A stretch of 64,000 nt of DNA from NCBI GenBank assembly GCA_023362775.1, contig JALMGJ010000015.1, positions 12,163,501 to 12,227,500 of the forward strand. The letters run 5' to 3'. Below the pieces are notes generated by a model that searched no databases, was not told the DNA's origin, and was given only the letters and a program-made list of their open reading frames with translations. The translations under genes were made by a program, and so were the position numbers. Below, one piece after another: positions 44,126 through 56,369 of this stretch. The stretch is from Charina bottae. Its lineage: Eukaryota > Chordata > Lepidosauria > Squamata > Charinaidae. How positions within the stretch are numbered: the first letter of the stretch is position 1; each line of letters opens with the position of its first letter.

Positions 44126-47100
44126 CTTTCCAATCCTTAAATAGGTCGATCAGATTGAAGCACAAGAGCTGAAACAACAGACCTCCAAAGGGATCTCCAG
44201 CACCAGGTTTCATCTCCATTTGTTCACTTTAGTTCAGACCAAGCCAGTTTTTGCTGTGTTTTGAAAAAGCTTATTTTTTCCTAGGCTATATTCATTTTAT
44301 TTCCTTCAACTGTGTCAGAATTCTGTGCAGTATTCACAAGGGAAAGCAAGCATCCAAGGCAGAGTCAATCTTTCAAAGCCATTATATTCCAGGGAATTTA
44401 AAAATTATGCAAAACAGGTTTCTCCCAGCTTCTAATTTAGACTTATGTTCCTAACATGCAAATCCTCAGTAGAAATGTATGAATGTATAGGCAGCCTATT
44501 CAGGTGTAGTGAATACTTCCAATGCTGATAGGAGTTAATTTACTTAATACCCCACCTGGGATGGTGTACCATCTTTTTCTAACCATAACATTGCCCTTAA
44601 AAGAAGATTCATGACTTCTCATCAAACATCTACAAGGCTGTAGTTTTTCTTTGTAGTTAAGGCAACCTGGTCTACTGAGGGGTCAACATCGCTGTTTTCA
44701 AACCCATGAAGATATCAGTTAAAAAAGATTTCAGTTAAGTTGAATCAGCTCATTTGGGAACAGCATCTCATACATTAAGACTCGCTCAAATATCATGGGC
44801 ATATAGGGAAGAAGGTTTGGTGCATGGAGAACTTAGCATTATGGTATTTGAAAATGTTCTGCTTATCCACTAAATTTCCCATGAGACGACATGCTTTATA
44901 TATATTTGCACAAGGAAGAACACAATTGTGGGAACTATCTGTAGACATAAGCAAGGTAGGTCCCTTTATTTTGTTCGGAGGATCATCAGAGCCTGGAAAC
45001 CTGATCACTGAGTGCCAAATTTTCAAGCACTGGCTCATGCACCTTAAGATCACACAGTGATATCTAAAGATCAACCTTCCATCTTCTCCCCTTATTATAT
45101 CTACAACTTCCAGGATATGATTGTCCATGCTGAGTGGAAATTGTATCCCAATGCATCTGGATGCCACCCACTGGGAAAAGCTGTTGCTGATCCAAATGTT
45201 TAGTCTTACTCTTCCAGCATTTTGCTGTAGTCTGGAGAGATCAGCAAAGAGAGCAGCAGTTTCTCAATGGTAGAAGGCATGCTGTGCATGCAAATTATCA
45301 TGATTTTTCAGAGTCTGGAATCCTAGCAAACTGCTGTCAGATAAGATAACATAGACCCAGGTAAGAGATCAGAGATGTTGGGAGACATGTTAACAGGGGG
45401 GAAATGCTTAAAGTAGTACTGCACCAACAGAACACAAGTTCTGCCCCTTTTGTATATGCATCATGATGTTGCATGCACATACAGAAGGCGTGGAGCTTGC
45501 ACCATAGTAATGCAACACAGCTTTCATTAAAATCCACCACCATGCCATTGTGTCTTGTGGATGCCTCTGTAAGAAATGGAAAACTTTATGACCAGGTGGG
45601 CACATGTAGAATTTTGAGAGCCAAGTTCTGGAAAATGTCACCAAAAAAAATGCTGGAAAGTTGGCTTCCTATTCACAAAATGATTGTCAGAACAGGAGTG
45701 GTTAGACGTTAAACACCTAATTACCAAAAAACAAATGGAGGTTGCTAACTCAGCAGCCCAGTTTGTGTAAATACCAACCACATGTTCTCAAAATTCTACA
45801 TCTCTAAATCCCAGCCTTTTCCCCCTTCTTTCTTGGGCAATGCACATATTTGCAAAGCACGCTGCCTTCAACCATACATGCCTTTATTTTCTAAGAATGC
45901 CTAGCAGTCCCACCTGAGGCCAAAACACATTCTTGTAACACAAGGGATGCCAGAGCCTTGTAGTTTGCTTTGAAGTATGCCTGCTTCCCATTTTAATGTG
46001 TTTTTATTAAAAGAATATAATATAAATATAAAGAATATAAAAAGAATCAGGTGGCCTGGCTGATGCCAAAGGAGGTGTCCACAAGCACATTAGTATCCAT
46101 GAGGACCACACTGCTAATCCCTGATCTAGATGGTCTGTCCAGTCCTGCTAGTTTTTCAAGTATACCTTGCCAATTTGTGCTCCATCGTGGAAGAAAAGCA
46201 AGATCTAAATAAAACTAGATAAGAAACATGTTTTGTCTCTGTAAAGTGCAGTATAAAAGAAGTAGAAGAAAGAATAACTTCGCTTAAGGAGACCACATTG
46301 TAACACGAAAGTTGTTCCCTGGACAGGCAAAAAGCCGCCAGCCAATTTTCCATGTGTAGCAGTGTATTAGGTATTGACCTAGAGCATTTCATCTGAACAA
46401 GAGGGAGGAAAATTGGCTTCATTGTTAACATAATCTCTGGCCTTTCCCCAAACAGACGGTGTGATGCACTGTGCTACATTTTTTATATACTCCACTGAAA
46501 AGAAAAGAAATCCAGTGGAGCCATTTCTTTGCACTGAATAGATTTTTTTCTCTCATTGCAATGGACTACAGCAGATTCAATGGGACTGTCAATCCTAAGG
46601 GAACAAGCTTAGTGTTTAATTCATGTAATAGACCAGCTCTTTATTATCTATTATTCATTTGCAAGGTGAAATTGGAGGAGAGAAAGAACGTGTGAGATCC
46701 TGTGTTGCAACACTGGTATTTAGCAGAGGGAGAAAAGAGTTTAAAGCAAGCTCAGATGAACAAATAAAGTATGATCAGCCAGTGCTCACAGCTCTCATTG
46801 GACAACCGCCTGACATAATGTGGGTTTGTCCTCAGAGGATCAGTTAACTGAAGATAGATTAAAGTTTTATTAGTCTCTTCTGAACACAGTGTATGCTTTC
46901 TCCCTAAACCCATCAAAAAAGCAATATATGATTTTTAAAAATCCCATCCATATTATAGTATGGAGCTAACAATTGCTCACATAGAGGCACATAGCTCCTG
47001 TCTCAAAGAACCTACCATAGATATACGTAGGTAGATGGGCCACAGTAGGTTCATTCCATTCACCTTTCTGTTTTAGTAGCATATTTCAAGTTTGGAATAC

Positions 47101-47884
47101 TTTTCTGAGAATTTAAAGAGAGAGAAAATATCTCCAGGGTAGATATTTGCAATTACAATATTGCTTCCTTTTCAAAATGTACTCAGCATAAGATCTCTTC
47201 TAGACCTTAAAAAAATCTTTTTATAAACCCACCCTGCTTATGGCAATGTTGGGCTCTTTGTGGATAGGCTTCTTCCTTTCTCTAGCACTTCCTGAACTGA
47301 CTGTATAACTTTGCATTACATGGCCATTCCAGGAAACTTAAAGAAGAAGCCTGTAGTCTACAAAGAGGAGAATACTGCTGTAAAAACTCTAAGCTTTCTA
47401 AACATTAAATGGAAGATACTCTTTGGCCATCATTTACATACTGTATATTTCATGTTAGCGTTCATCTCTCTGTGGTTCAAATCATAGGGAAACAGAATGG
47501 CAGAATTATTTTTAATTATAAGCACCTGGAAGTATAGGCCTGGTATCATCCTAAATTTTTTTGTCTGTAGAACAGCTAGTTAGGGTACTGTAGTCCAAGA
47601 GTCTCTTTTCTGCTGTGTAGGACAGTGGCTGTCATGTTAGTTCAAGTAAGAGAAGGTCAAAATGTCATTTAGCATAAAAGAACCCATGAACACTTTTCAT
47701 AATCCTTTCACTGGTTGTGAGTTGCCTATGCTCCCTATCTCAGAACATATCATCAGTTCAACTTACAAATGTTCAAGTATAAAGACCTTCTAGCAGGCCA
47801 GTGCTATGTAATTTTATAATGGGAAAACAGGAATAATGGTAATGAATGAGGTTCAGTGTGTCTTCCTCAGCATATCCTCAAAAC
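44126..47884. other. No gene seen; long unique stretch
   Basis: ORFs of up to 124 codons (44793-45167, minus) lack recognisable domains. A faint MITE-like scrap (GCATCTGGATGCCACCCACT) lies near 45150. This is the longest repeat-poor stretch of the window. Confidence 0.45.
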
Positions 47885-48320
47885 CTATTTTATGTTATTT
47901 ATTTGATTTTTATCTCACTGTAATCTCATGAGTCTCGGAGGCTACAGTACCGCAGTAAAAACCACAACAGAATTAAAACAACACATAATCCAAATGGCAA
48001 AGACAACAGTGAAGTAGGAGAGGAAGATAGTAAGAACAATTCAAAGAGCAGCAATGCTACTGAAAGTTTCTTTTAAAAAGCTCAGTTTTTAATAACTTCA
48101 AAAAGCTCAGTTTTTAATAACTAAAAGCTACCAGGAAGGGGCCAATCTGATCCCAGTGGGGGGTCTGTTCCATAGCATCAGCGCTGCTTCTCCAAGGCAG
48201 CACCTTCTAGCTTTGGCTCTGTTGGCATCACAAAAATATGGGACAACGAGGTATTCTGCTATGCAAATGTTACAGGGCAATCCAATAAACCAATACTGCC
48301 AAGTAAGGTGGTGCAATCTT
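47885..48320 (-). mobile_element. L2/CR1-type LINE 3' UTR fragment
   Basis: Reverse complement of a LINE 3' region: TTTATTTGATTTTTATCTCA, then AAAAACCACAACAGAATTAA, and further in GGGGTCTGTTCCATAGCATC. Inside it a 23-25-bp unit (AAAAAGCTCAGTTTTTAATA) is tandemly duplicated at 48075-48099 and 48100-48122. Confidence 0.65.
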
Positions 48321-48329
48321 CTGCACCTC

Positions 48330-49700
48330 TAACGATCATCCTACCTTCTATGCACTTGTGTGTAGTCTTCAGAGCAGTGTCAGCATGAGTCCTGAGAAGA
48401 CATTCCTATCCACATAATCCTAAAGGCAATTCTGCCTGTTATGATGTCTCTTCCAATGGGTTTTATATGCAGGACATGAAGAGAAATTGGCCATGACGTT
48501 CTGGCTGCAAAAACAAATCTTAAAATGTTGTAGAAAGTATGGAAGATGACCTTGACAGAAACATGCAAGAACTGCTACCTAGGCAAAAGGGGTGTAGATG
48601 TTTTTTTAAGTCCAGAGCAAAGACAAAACACTTAGAAGCAGTTCAGGCAGACACTTCCCTAATTCACTTGAGTATAAGAAGGGGGAGTAGGTACAGCATA
48701 ACCAGACTTGCAAGATTCTGTTATTATAAAAACAGAATCAGTAAAAGTAGTTTTAGCCTTCTTGTGGAATTGATTTCCTGGTCTGGTATGACACATGAAC
48801 ACAAGGTCTCAGAAGTTAAGGGGGCTTTAAAGGGTTTAAGTGGTCAGCAGCTTGACCCAAGGGTTAAATAAAGTGTTACCCCAAAATATAGCAATTGTGA
48901 TTCACAACACAAAACGAAACAGCAGGCTTAAGGGTTCAAATCTTGCAGAAGCAGAAGCAAGTACAGAAACTAAGAGGACAGATGGATTTTGCTTAATTTG
49001 CATAATTTCTCCCAATTGCAGAATAGGAGTTAACTTGGCACAGAATTATTGCAGGTTAATTCTGTTCAGAGTATAGAACAATGGGAGCAGCTGACACAAG
49101 CCAACATTCCAGACATGCATTACAATGAAGCTACAGGCGCCATTCTCTGCCTTCTCACAGCTGTGCATAGGGGAAGATGGACAGGTAATTTCCTGTCTTC
49201 TGTTCCTAAGTAAAGCATTCAGAGTTGTTTATGAAAGTGTGCGTGTGGAGCGAAAAGCTTTTCTGATGAAGACAGATTGGATTGGGAAGGGAGGGGTAAT
49301 CCAGCTCTTGCACAGGAAGCTGAATATGTACATCCATAATAAGCCTGTCAAAAAGAAAGAAAAGGACATAGTATATAAGGAAACAAGCCTGAGCTGTGAT
49401 AGTAAGCACCTTAGAGAGGTGTGTTGTTGTTTTTTTCAGTGCAGAAGCTGGTGTACTCACAGCCGGCTTCATCAGACACATGAAGCGGAACCACTGACAG
49501 GCAAGCAAATTCAGTTAATTATGATAATACGTACAAATCACTATCCTTTGTTCTTCACGTGGTATCCTCTGAGGAACAGAATTCATCTGTAATACCCTAC
49601 TATTTCTTCAACTCCCTCTTCATGGCTTACCTCTTCACAGGTGACCAATACGAACCCTTAGGCATGCCCATACTTCTGCTTTGTGAACCAGCAGCGCCTT
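48330..49700. other. No gene seen; possible decayed LTR fragment
   Basis: AGACTTGCAAGATTCTG at 48704-48720 is identical to the junction motif (read in reverse) of the hairpin LTR-like element at 4317-4333, hinting at a related decayed LTR. ORFs at 48539-48871 and 49125-49592 have no recognised domain. Confidence 0.35.
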
Positions 49701-49704
49701 CTCT

Positions 49705-50040
49705 AGAATTATAGGATAGGAAGGGACTTTGGAAGTCTTCTAGTACAACCCCCTGTCCAGGTCAGGAATACTTATAAACATCCCTGACAAATGGCTGCAG
49801 TCTTTTCTTGAAAACCTCCAGTGATGGAGCACCCACAACTCCAGAAGCAGGCTGTTCCACTGCTTAATTGTTCTCATGATCAGGAAATTCTTTTGAGTAT
49901 GGATCTCACTCTGTAAAGCTTTCCCCCATTGATGCTTGTCCTACCCTTGGGAGCTTTGAAGCAAACATCCACAGCTTCTTCCCAATGACAGCCCTTCAAG
50001 TATTTGAAGACTGCTATCATGCAGTCTAATCAGCAGCATA
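49705..50040 (-). mobile_element. CR1 LINE 3' end
   Basis: AGGATAGGAAGGGACTTTGG, TAGTACAACCCCCTGTCCAG and CTTGAAAACCTCCAGTGATG are the classic reverse complement of a CR1 3' UTR and ORF end. Confidence 0.88.
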
Positions 50041-50600
50041 CTTTGACACTTTTTGAGGTGGGCAATGCATGGCTCTGTAGTATAAGTGATAGGAAACAGC
50101 CACCTCAAATTGTTTGAAACTAAAGAACCCACATTCCTAGGAAACCTAGGAAAGAAAAAGAAGATCTTGCTGTGACACAAGGCAACCTGCTTTGCGTCAT
50201 TGTCCCACTCATGTGATCCTCAACTTCAGATACAGATACAGAGAAAAACACACAGAAAGAGTTCGCTTCTATCTTAATGTATCCTTTCTCAATCCCTAAC
50301 CTGTCAAATGTACTCTCCATGTAAATGTTTTAGGTTTCTTGTACTTTTTGCCTCTGTCTTCTCTTCCAATGGCAGCTCAATATCTCCATGTTGTTGTTTT
50401 TTCCTCTGTTTTTGTTGTTGTTTGTTGTTTGTTGTTTTTGTTGTTTTTGGTTCTTTTTCTTGTTGAATACTGACCCTTAAATTCTGTTCTATTCACTGTT
50501 TGTAAAATTGTCACAGATTTTTCTAAACATTTTTATACACACTGCTCCTTTTTTTTAGCCTTATAGTAAGTGTATTTCCTAATAAATTCACCTTTAACAC
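50041..50600. other. No gene seen
   Basis: Unique DNA with a GTT-rich low-complexity tract at about 50390-50460. Confidence 0.5.
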
Positions 50601-50601
50601 C

Positions 50602-50932
50602 GTAAGGTAAAGGTTCTCCCCGCACATTTCTGCAGTCGTGTCCAACTCTAGGGGCCGGTGCTCATCTCCGTTTGTTAGCTGAAGAGCCAGCATTGTCCGA
50701 AGACGCTTCCACGGTCATGTGGCCGCATGACACATGCGGAACGTTGTTACCTACCCACCAAAGTGGTACCTATTTATCTACTTGCATTTGCATGCTTTTG
50801 AATTGCTAGGTTGGCAAGAGCTGGAGCTAGTGCGGGAGCTCACTCCGCACGCAGGGCTAGGGATTCGAACCTCCGAACTTGCAATCTTCCGATCGACAAG
50901 CCTGGTGTCTTACCCGCTGAGCCACCATGCTG
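50602..50932 (-). mobile_element. tRNA-derived SINE, second family
   Basis: Minus-strand copy: tail AAGGTAAAGGTTCTCCCCGC, then GCAGTCGTGTCCAACTCTAG, body, and GGGATTCGAACCTCCGAACT (B box reversed), ending at the head GCTGAGCCACCATGC. Essentially full length; no clear target duplication was seen. Confidence 0.9.
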
Positions 50933-51640
50933 TAGGTGGCTAGTATTTCAAAGTATGCACTGTAATTTTTGAACACCAATGGCTGTTTTGTTCTAACTGG
51001 TGCCTTCCAGTTATATTGGGGCATCAGAATGCAAATTTTCCAGTCTGATGCTGGTTAGTGATTCTGCAGCATATCCAAAAGGTATCAATTTGTAAAAGGC
51101 TAGGAAACTGCTTTTCAGAACTCAGGATTATCTAGTGAAATTGACTGATGATAATGAACTTGACTGACAATTGCTTCAGACAGCGCGACATTGAATAATA
51201 GTTTTGCACTCAAACTACCAATAGAAAATTAGCACCATAGTTCATATTTTGTAAGCTTCCAAAGTAATCAATCATGTAAGCCATTGTGGGTGAAGCAGGA
51301 TCTCAGTTTGTTGGCTGCTTTGGACTGATCAAGTTGGGGCATTCTTGTGTAAAGTCTACCATGATTCTGGTGGCTCCATGTCTTTCATCTATAGAAGCTG
51401 TCTTAGGCAATCTGAATTTTTTCCTTGAGCAGAATATCTGAGCAATTTCAAGTAAAATGCACATTTTGGCATAAGGTTCACAGAATCTTGGGTGGAGGTC
51501 ATTGAAGATTACCCCATAATTTGGTAGACTTATGGTGGAAGGAGAGGAAGAGTTTTACTCCTCATATTCCTTATTATCATCTGTTTCTGCTTTGTCCACA
51601 GTGATCTTAATTGGTTGTCTTCCTCCTTGTTGTTGTTTAT
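50933..51640. other. No gene seen
   Basis: Unique DNA; nothing recognised. Confidence 0.4.
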
Positions 51641-51685
51641 TCTCTGGAGTCCTTGGTGCTCTCTGAGCCTTGTAGTTTTCTTGCA

Positions 51686-51719
51686 GATGTTTCATTGCCA
51701 GGCTAGGCAACATCTTCAG
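51686..51719 (-). ncRNA. Hammerhead ribozyme core, CTGAAGA variant
   Basis: On the minus strand: CTGAAGA, TG, stem II TTGCC/TAGCC/TGGCAA, then TGAAACATC. It differs from the other copies at core position 7 (A for U), the one position of the CUGANGA box that tolerates any base, and stem II has changed on both sides to keep pairing. This supports a maintained RNA structure over chance. Confidence 0.58.
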
Positions 51720-52144
51720 TGTGAAAAGGAAGTGGGACTTGCTCTCTGTTTATATACCGTGGCTTGTCCTGCTTGTGTTGGTGGAGGTGTTGTTCTCCCC
51801 TTAGGAGTTCCTTGATTGGGCTGTTGTTTACTGCTTGGTTGATTGACTGAGTTAATAGTTCCTTGATTAGGGTATATTGTGCTGTTTGATTGTTTCTCTG
51901 GTGCTAATCTTGGTGTTAATCTTTGCATATCTGGGTGATGATTGCCGGCAGGGAGGTGTTCTGGTCTTCTGGCTTTTCTATTGTCGCTTATGAATGGTAT
52001 GTAAATGTTGTTTACCTCTATGTGTCTGTTGATGGCTGCTTTGTCTGAGTGCCAAGCTTCCAGGAATTCTCTAGCATTTTTGGATTTGGCTTGGTTTAAG
52101 ATGCTCACAGTTTCCCAGTTGAAAGTATGGTTGAGTCTGTCCAT
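51716..52144 (-). pseudogene. Penelope-like element, GIY-YIG C-terminal region
   Basis: A 142-codon open stretch beginning RLNHTFNWETVSILNQAK and continuing AREFLEAWHSDKAAINRHI. This pattern (hydrophobic FxW, conserved R..LEAWHS..., NRHI) matches the region after the catalytic core of GIY-YIG endonucleases of Penelope-like elements. The GIY and YIG strands and the whole RT are missing. The rest, rich in Pro, Gln and Thr, reads into the terminal pseudo-LTR. A diverged homologous piece lies at about 57574-57690. Confidence 0.65.
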
Positions 52145-52152
52145 GTGTTGTG

Positions 52153-52685
52153 AGATGTTGTTTATTCATTCAGTCGCTTCCGACTCTTCATGACTTCATG
52201 GACCAGCCCACGCCAGAGCTTCCTGTCGGCCATCGCTACCCCCAGCTCCCCCACGGTTGAGTCCATCACCGGCAGAATACATCCATCCATCCATCTTGCC
52301 CTTGGTCAGCCCCTCTTCCTTTTGCCTTCCACTTTCCCTAGCATCAGCATCTTCTCCAGGGTATCCTGTCTTCTCATTATGTGGCCAAAGTACTTCAGTT
52401 TTTCTTTTAATATCATTCCCTCAAGTGAGCAGTCTGGCTTTATTTCCTGGAGTATGGACTGGTTTGATCTTCTTGCAGTCCAAGGCACTGTTCCTCCAAC
52501 ACCACAGTTCAAAACCATCTATCTTCCTTTGCTCAGCCTTCCTTATGGTCCAGCTCTCGCAGCCATAGGTTACTACGGGGAATACCATTGCTTTAACTAT
52601 GCGGACCCTCCTCCCTCCTTAGCCATTAGATTTTTCAGATATTTGGACATGTTTACTGGCTTATTCCTCTTGCTTATGTAGGGGA
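52153..52685 (-). mobile_element. BovB LINE 3' end
   Basis: Plus-strand reading starts TTGTTTATTCATTCAGTCGC, the BovB tail reversed, and continues ACCAGCCCACGCCAGAGCTT. The minus-strand frame (52518-52306) encodes LKYFGHIMRRQDTLEKMLML, the typical end of the BovB protein. The element is 5'-truncated near 52685. Confidence 0.9.
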
Positions 52686-54514
52686 GCATTTAGCTCTATG
52701 GACATCACATTGATGAAAGCATCAATATGTTTAAAAGCGTCAATGTGTTTAAAATGATGAGATACTAAAAATCACAGGATTTAGATAACTGTTAGCTGCT
52801 ATTGAATTGAGCTCTGAAAGATTAGAAGACGTTTTCTTTTAATTACTTTCTCACAGCATTCAGAGAAACAAACAAACAAACAAAAAACAAACAGCAAAAT
52901 GGGAAAAAATTAGAGCCAGGCTTCTGGGATTTTTTTCCCCTCTGCACCTCCCAATTCTCATATATTGAGTCAGGTTTGGAAAAGATGGGGGGAAATTGAA
53001 GTGAATAACATTTGGAAGTAACTGTAAGCATATTTGTGAACAACTGTCATTTGACATTTTTGTTGGCAATGACAAAATATGTAAATCATGCTAATCACAT
53101 GCAAATGATATGCTGCCTTCTTGCTCGATGATATTTTCCCTGCTGGCCTTGTCTTCTGTTTCAGTTGCCCATATCTGTTTGAGGTTTTAATTCTAGGGCT
53201 GTCAAACAATGAAAATAATAATACATTTGTGTTGATGAACCATTTGTCTTTTTAACACATGTAATGGATTAATCAAAATTGAACTGAATATAAATATACC
53301 CAAAACCACACCATGGATGCCTTTGAATATTTATTTTTAAATGTGAGATAACTCATACCCTAATAAACAAAATAGTGGAAAGAAAGTACCACTATTAATC
53401 TTTTTAATTGTTCTTTGCAGATGTGTACATTTCAAGATTCTCATCTTTCTGCTAGAATCAAGCAAGAAAGAGAAGCGTAAGAATTAATCTTATGGGACAG
53501 TTTTACATGCTATTAGCAGGGTTCAGAACTAGACATATATAAACAGTAACTGTGTTCACATACTGTGGTAAGCTGAACTTTGTATCACTGAAGAAGCCAC
53601 CCAACATATTAAGCCATTCATCATGGATTACACGTTATAAGGGCAGTCTCCACACACCATGTGAATCCAAAAGCAAGCAAACAACTTCCATTATGGCTCA
53701 GCACAAAGACATCAGGAAAAAAAAGTACACTAAAGGATTATCCTGAAGCTTCTAGTGGCCCTACAACAAAGATAAAAGAAACATTTTGGAAAACCTTCCC
53801 ATCTGGTGTTCATCATGTCCCATCCCTCCAAGTCCTAAACACACAATTATTTATTTACATTTCCCTGTGTACAAGACTTATTCCTTTGTCCAGGGTCCCA
53901 CATGGAACTGGAGCTGATCCTATTATTTGGGAAATAATAAGATAAACTACAGTATCAAATGGAGTCCTGGACAAAGTTATAAGGTTTCTTCACAAGGAGA
54001 GAGAGAGAAAGAGAGAAATACACATAACATATCAAAACCACCTTGGGATTCCTTTTTCCCTTAAAGATAGGCTAGAAAATTATTTAAATAAATAAATCAC
54101 AAAGGAAAGGAAGGAAAGTTGAGTGATTTAGGTTGAGGAATTGGAATAGAGAGAGAGATGTATTGTCCCCATTACTGCTGCCCTGATCCTATTTGGAAAT
54201 GGTGCAACTGCTTTAAGTTATATCTGAAACATCTAAAACAAACAAAAAATGAAATAAACAAAAACCACATCTTACAAGGGAGCTCCCACATTTAATTCAT
54301 TGTGATGGTCCAATTTCTGAAAACTGTGATTAGGTTGTCAAGTCATTCTAGGTAACAACTTTTGAGCAGAGTGTAGGAATGAAAAAACTAAGTCCAATAT
54401 ATTGTCATTAGGAATGGCTCTGATATACTGTAAAATGTATAATTGTCCTGTTCTGCCATTAAATCTCTTAGCTACTGTACTTTTACCAAAACATGGACCA
54501 GCTATGAGGCAACA
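52686..54514. other. No gene seen
   Basis: Mostly unique DNA, with an (AAAC)n run at about 52866-52895 and a GA run near 53996. The interval about 53050-53200 contains two octamer-like words (ATGTAAATCATGC, CATGCAAATGATATGC) close together and no repeat signature; it may be regulatory. Confidence 0.4.
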
Positions 54515-54707
54515 CCTAGTTAACACTAGTGATCTTGAAAATACTAAGCAGGGTTGGACTTGTTAAGTACTTAGTTGGAGACTACCGTCAAATCCTACAA
54601 GAAAGTGACGGCAAATGAATTCCATATGGTTGCCAAGAAAAGTTCATGGAAATGTCATCTACTGACCAAAAGTCAAATACAACTCAAAGGAAACTTTACC
54701 TTTATTA
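54515..54707 (+). mobile_element. 5S rRNA-derived SINE
   Basis: GTGATCTTGAAAATACTAAG, CAGGGTTGGACTTGTTAAGT and ACTTAGTTGGAGAC follow the 3' half of 5S rRNA, including its internal promoter (AAGCTAAGCAGGGT...). The tail diverges from 5S: TGGTTGCCAAGAAAAGTTCA, AAAAGTCAAATACAACTCAA and AAACTTTACCTTTA. The ending resembles the tail of the second tRNA SINE family, as expected for a SINE using the same LINE partner. A 5S-type Sauria SINE group exists in repeat classifications; membership is inferred. Confidence 0.7.
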
Positions 54708-56369
54708 AAACTTGGTGGGAAGTGGAAATTCCACTATTTCCATCATTTTTCACATGGTTCGACAATTGAGGAACCACCTATTAGCCTTAAATGTTGCTTT
54801 CAACCAAACGTGGCAACTTAGATCAGTTGAATATGGAAAGAAGAGGACCAAAACAAAGGTATGAAGTGAGGCAATTAGTGGCTGATTTGAGCAGTCAAAT
54901 AATCCGCAGTATGTTGAGCTGAGGTGTCAGAGTGCACAGCTTTGATCCAGACACATGCTCAGTTCTTCCAGAAATGAAATTCTGCTTCTGCTCTGCCTTG
55001 ACACTACAAATGAGAGAGGGCCAACTCAACTTGCCTGGCCATGTCAATCGGGTGGAAAGAGGGTTCTGGGTGTGCAGAATTCCTTTCAGGCTCTGGATGG
55101 AAGCAGAATGCCCTTTTGAAGGTCAGCATAACTGAATTCTGCCAGTCTGGAAACTCTATGAATCTTTGCAAGTTTATGTACTGAAGGTAAAATGGGATAT
55201 CCCTAAACTGAACAAAAAACAAACCCTTTCTGTACTACCGTCAGCTAGCTAAGAAGCCACTGGGCTCTGTGACCTCTCTTTTTACTCACCGTGATCATGG
55301 GAAAAGGTCAAAAGTGTTCCTCATTATTTCCTGGAAAAATTCACTTTACCAAGGAAAATGAAGACACAATAGAAATTCAGGAGATTCAGGGTTGTGTTAT
55401 TATATTCAAATTGATTCAGTGTTTTGTTTTGCTATATTGGGAGGTGAGGGTGAGGAAGAAAAGTCCATAGTTTTCTCAGAATAAGGAACAGTAACATTAT
55501 TGCCTGGAGCTAAAATACATTTTAACATAATTCCATTTAAGGTGCTTTACAATGTCAGATATATTTTACGTTTGAAATAACACACAAGTTAAGATTAATC
55601 ATTTTAGCATTTTAAACTAGATTTGAACAAGAAGGCGTTTGGATTCACTTTAACCAGAACATTAAGTTGGCTATAATTCAGTCTTAAGCAATTGTAAGAG
55701 AGGTAACATATGTTGCCATATCATGGGACAGGTTGACAATACACATTTTTCCCCCATGACTTTGTTCTAATCACTTGGCAAAAAAAAAGCCCCCTAATTT
55801 GATATAGAGCTTCAGCTCAGTCTTAAACTTCATTTTACCTCACAGTGAAGGAACACAGTCTTTAGAAACTAATGAGAGAAATTTTAGCCCTTCCAGGTTT
55901 TTTCATCTTCCAAGCAACTTATTTCAGATCAGCAGCTCTATTTTAAAAAAATTTATTCACCTATGCAAATATTGTTTTGGACAGAAAAAAAATGTGTATT
56001 TGGCCCATTTTCTTCCCTTGACCTATCCCTTTTAAGAAATCTTCCCTGTTCTCTGTTTTTCATACCAATGTTCCCAGGCTGTTTTCTGTAGCAGAGAAAT
56101 ATATATATATATATAATGGGTACATGTTAATATTTGACGTTTCTGCTTCTTTCTTTAAAACGAGACCTTTAAATAGGACCTCATTGTGTTCAGATGTCTG
56201 CTGAGAAAAGTGATGATGGCTCTGCCATTTAACACAGGCCATCAAATCCCACTAAAGCTTTAACGGAGATTCAACTGCAGAGATTCTGCCCTAGGAAGCT
56301 GTGGATAAATAATGCAATGCCAGCTCCATATGGGCGACTTGGGTAGCACTGAACAAGCCTGCCTGCTCT
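54708..56369. other. No gene seen
   Basis: Unique DNA with an (AT)n run at about 56099-56116. Nothing coding was recognised. Confidence 0.4.

Larger units (their letters stand above)
51641..52152 (-). mobile_element. Penelope-like element with C-terminal ORF remnant
   Basis: Minus-strand copy. Reading 5' to 3' on that strand: ORF remnant, a spacer with CACCTCCACCAACACAAGC, CGGTATATAAACAGAGAGCA, the hammerhead core (51719-51686), then GGCTCAGAGAGCACCAAGGA and the end. It carries the only translatable piece of the family here. It abuts a BovB 3' end at 52153. Confidence 0.78.
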
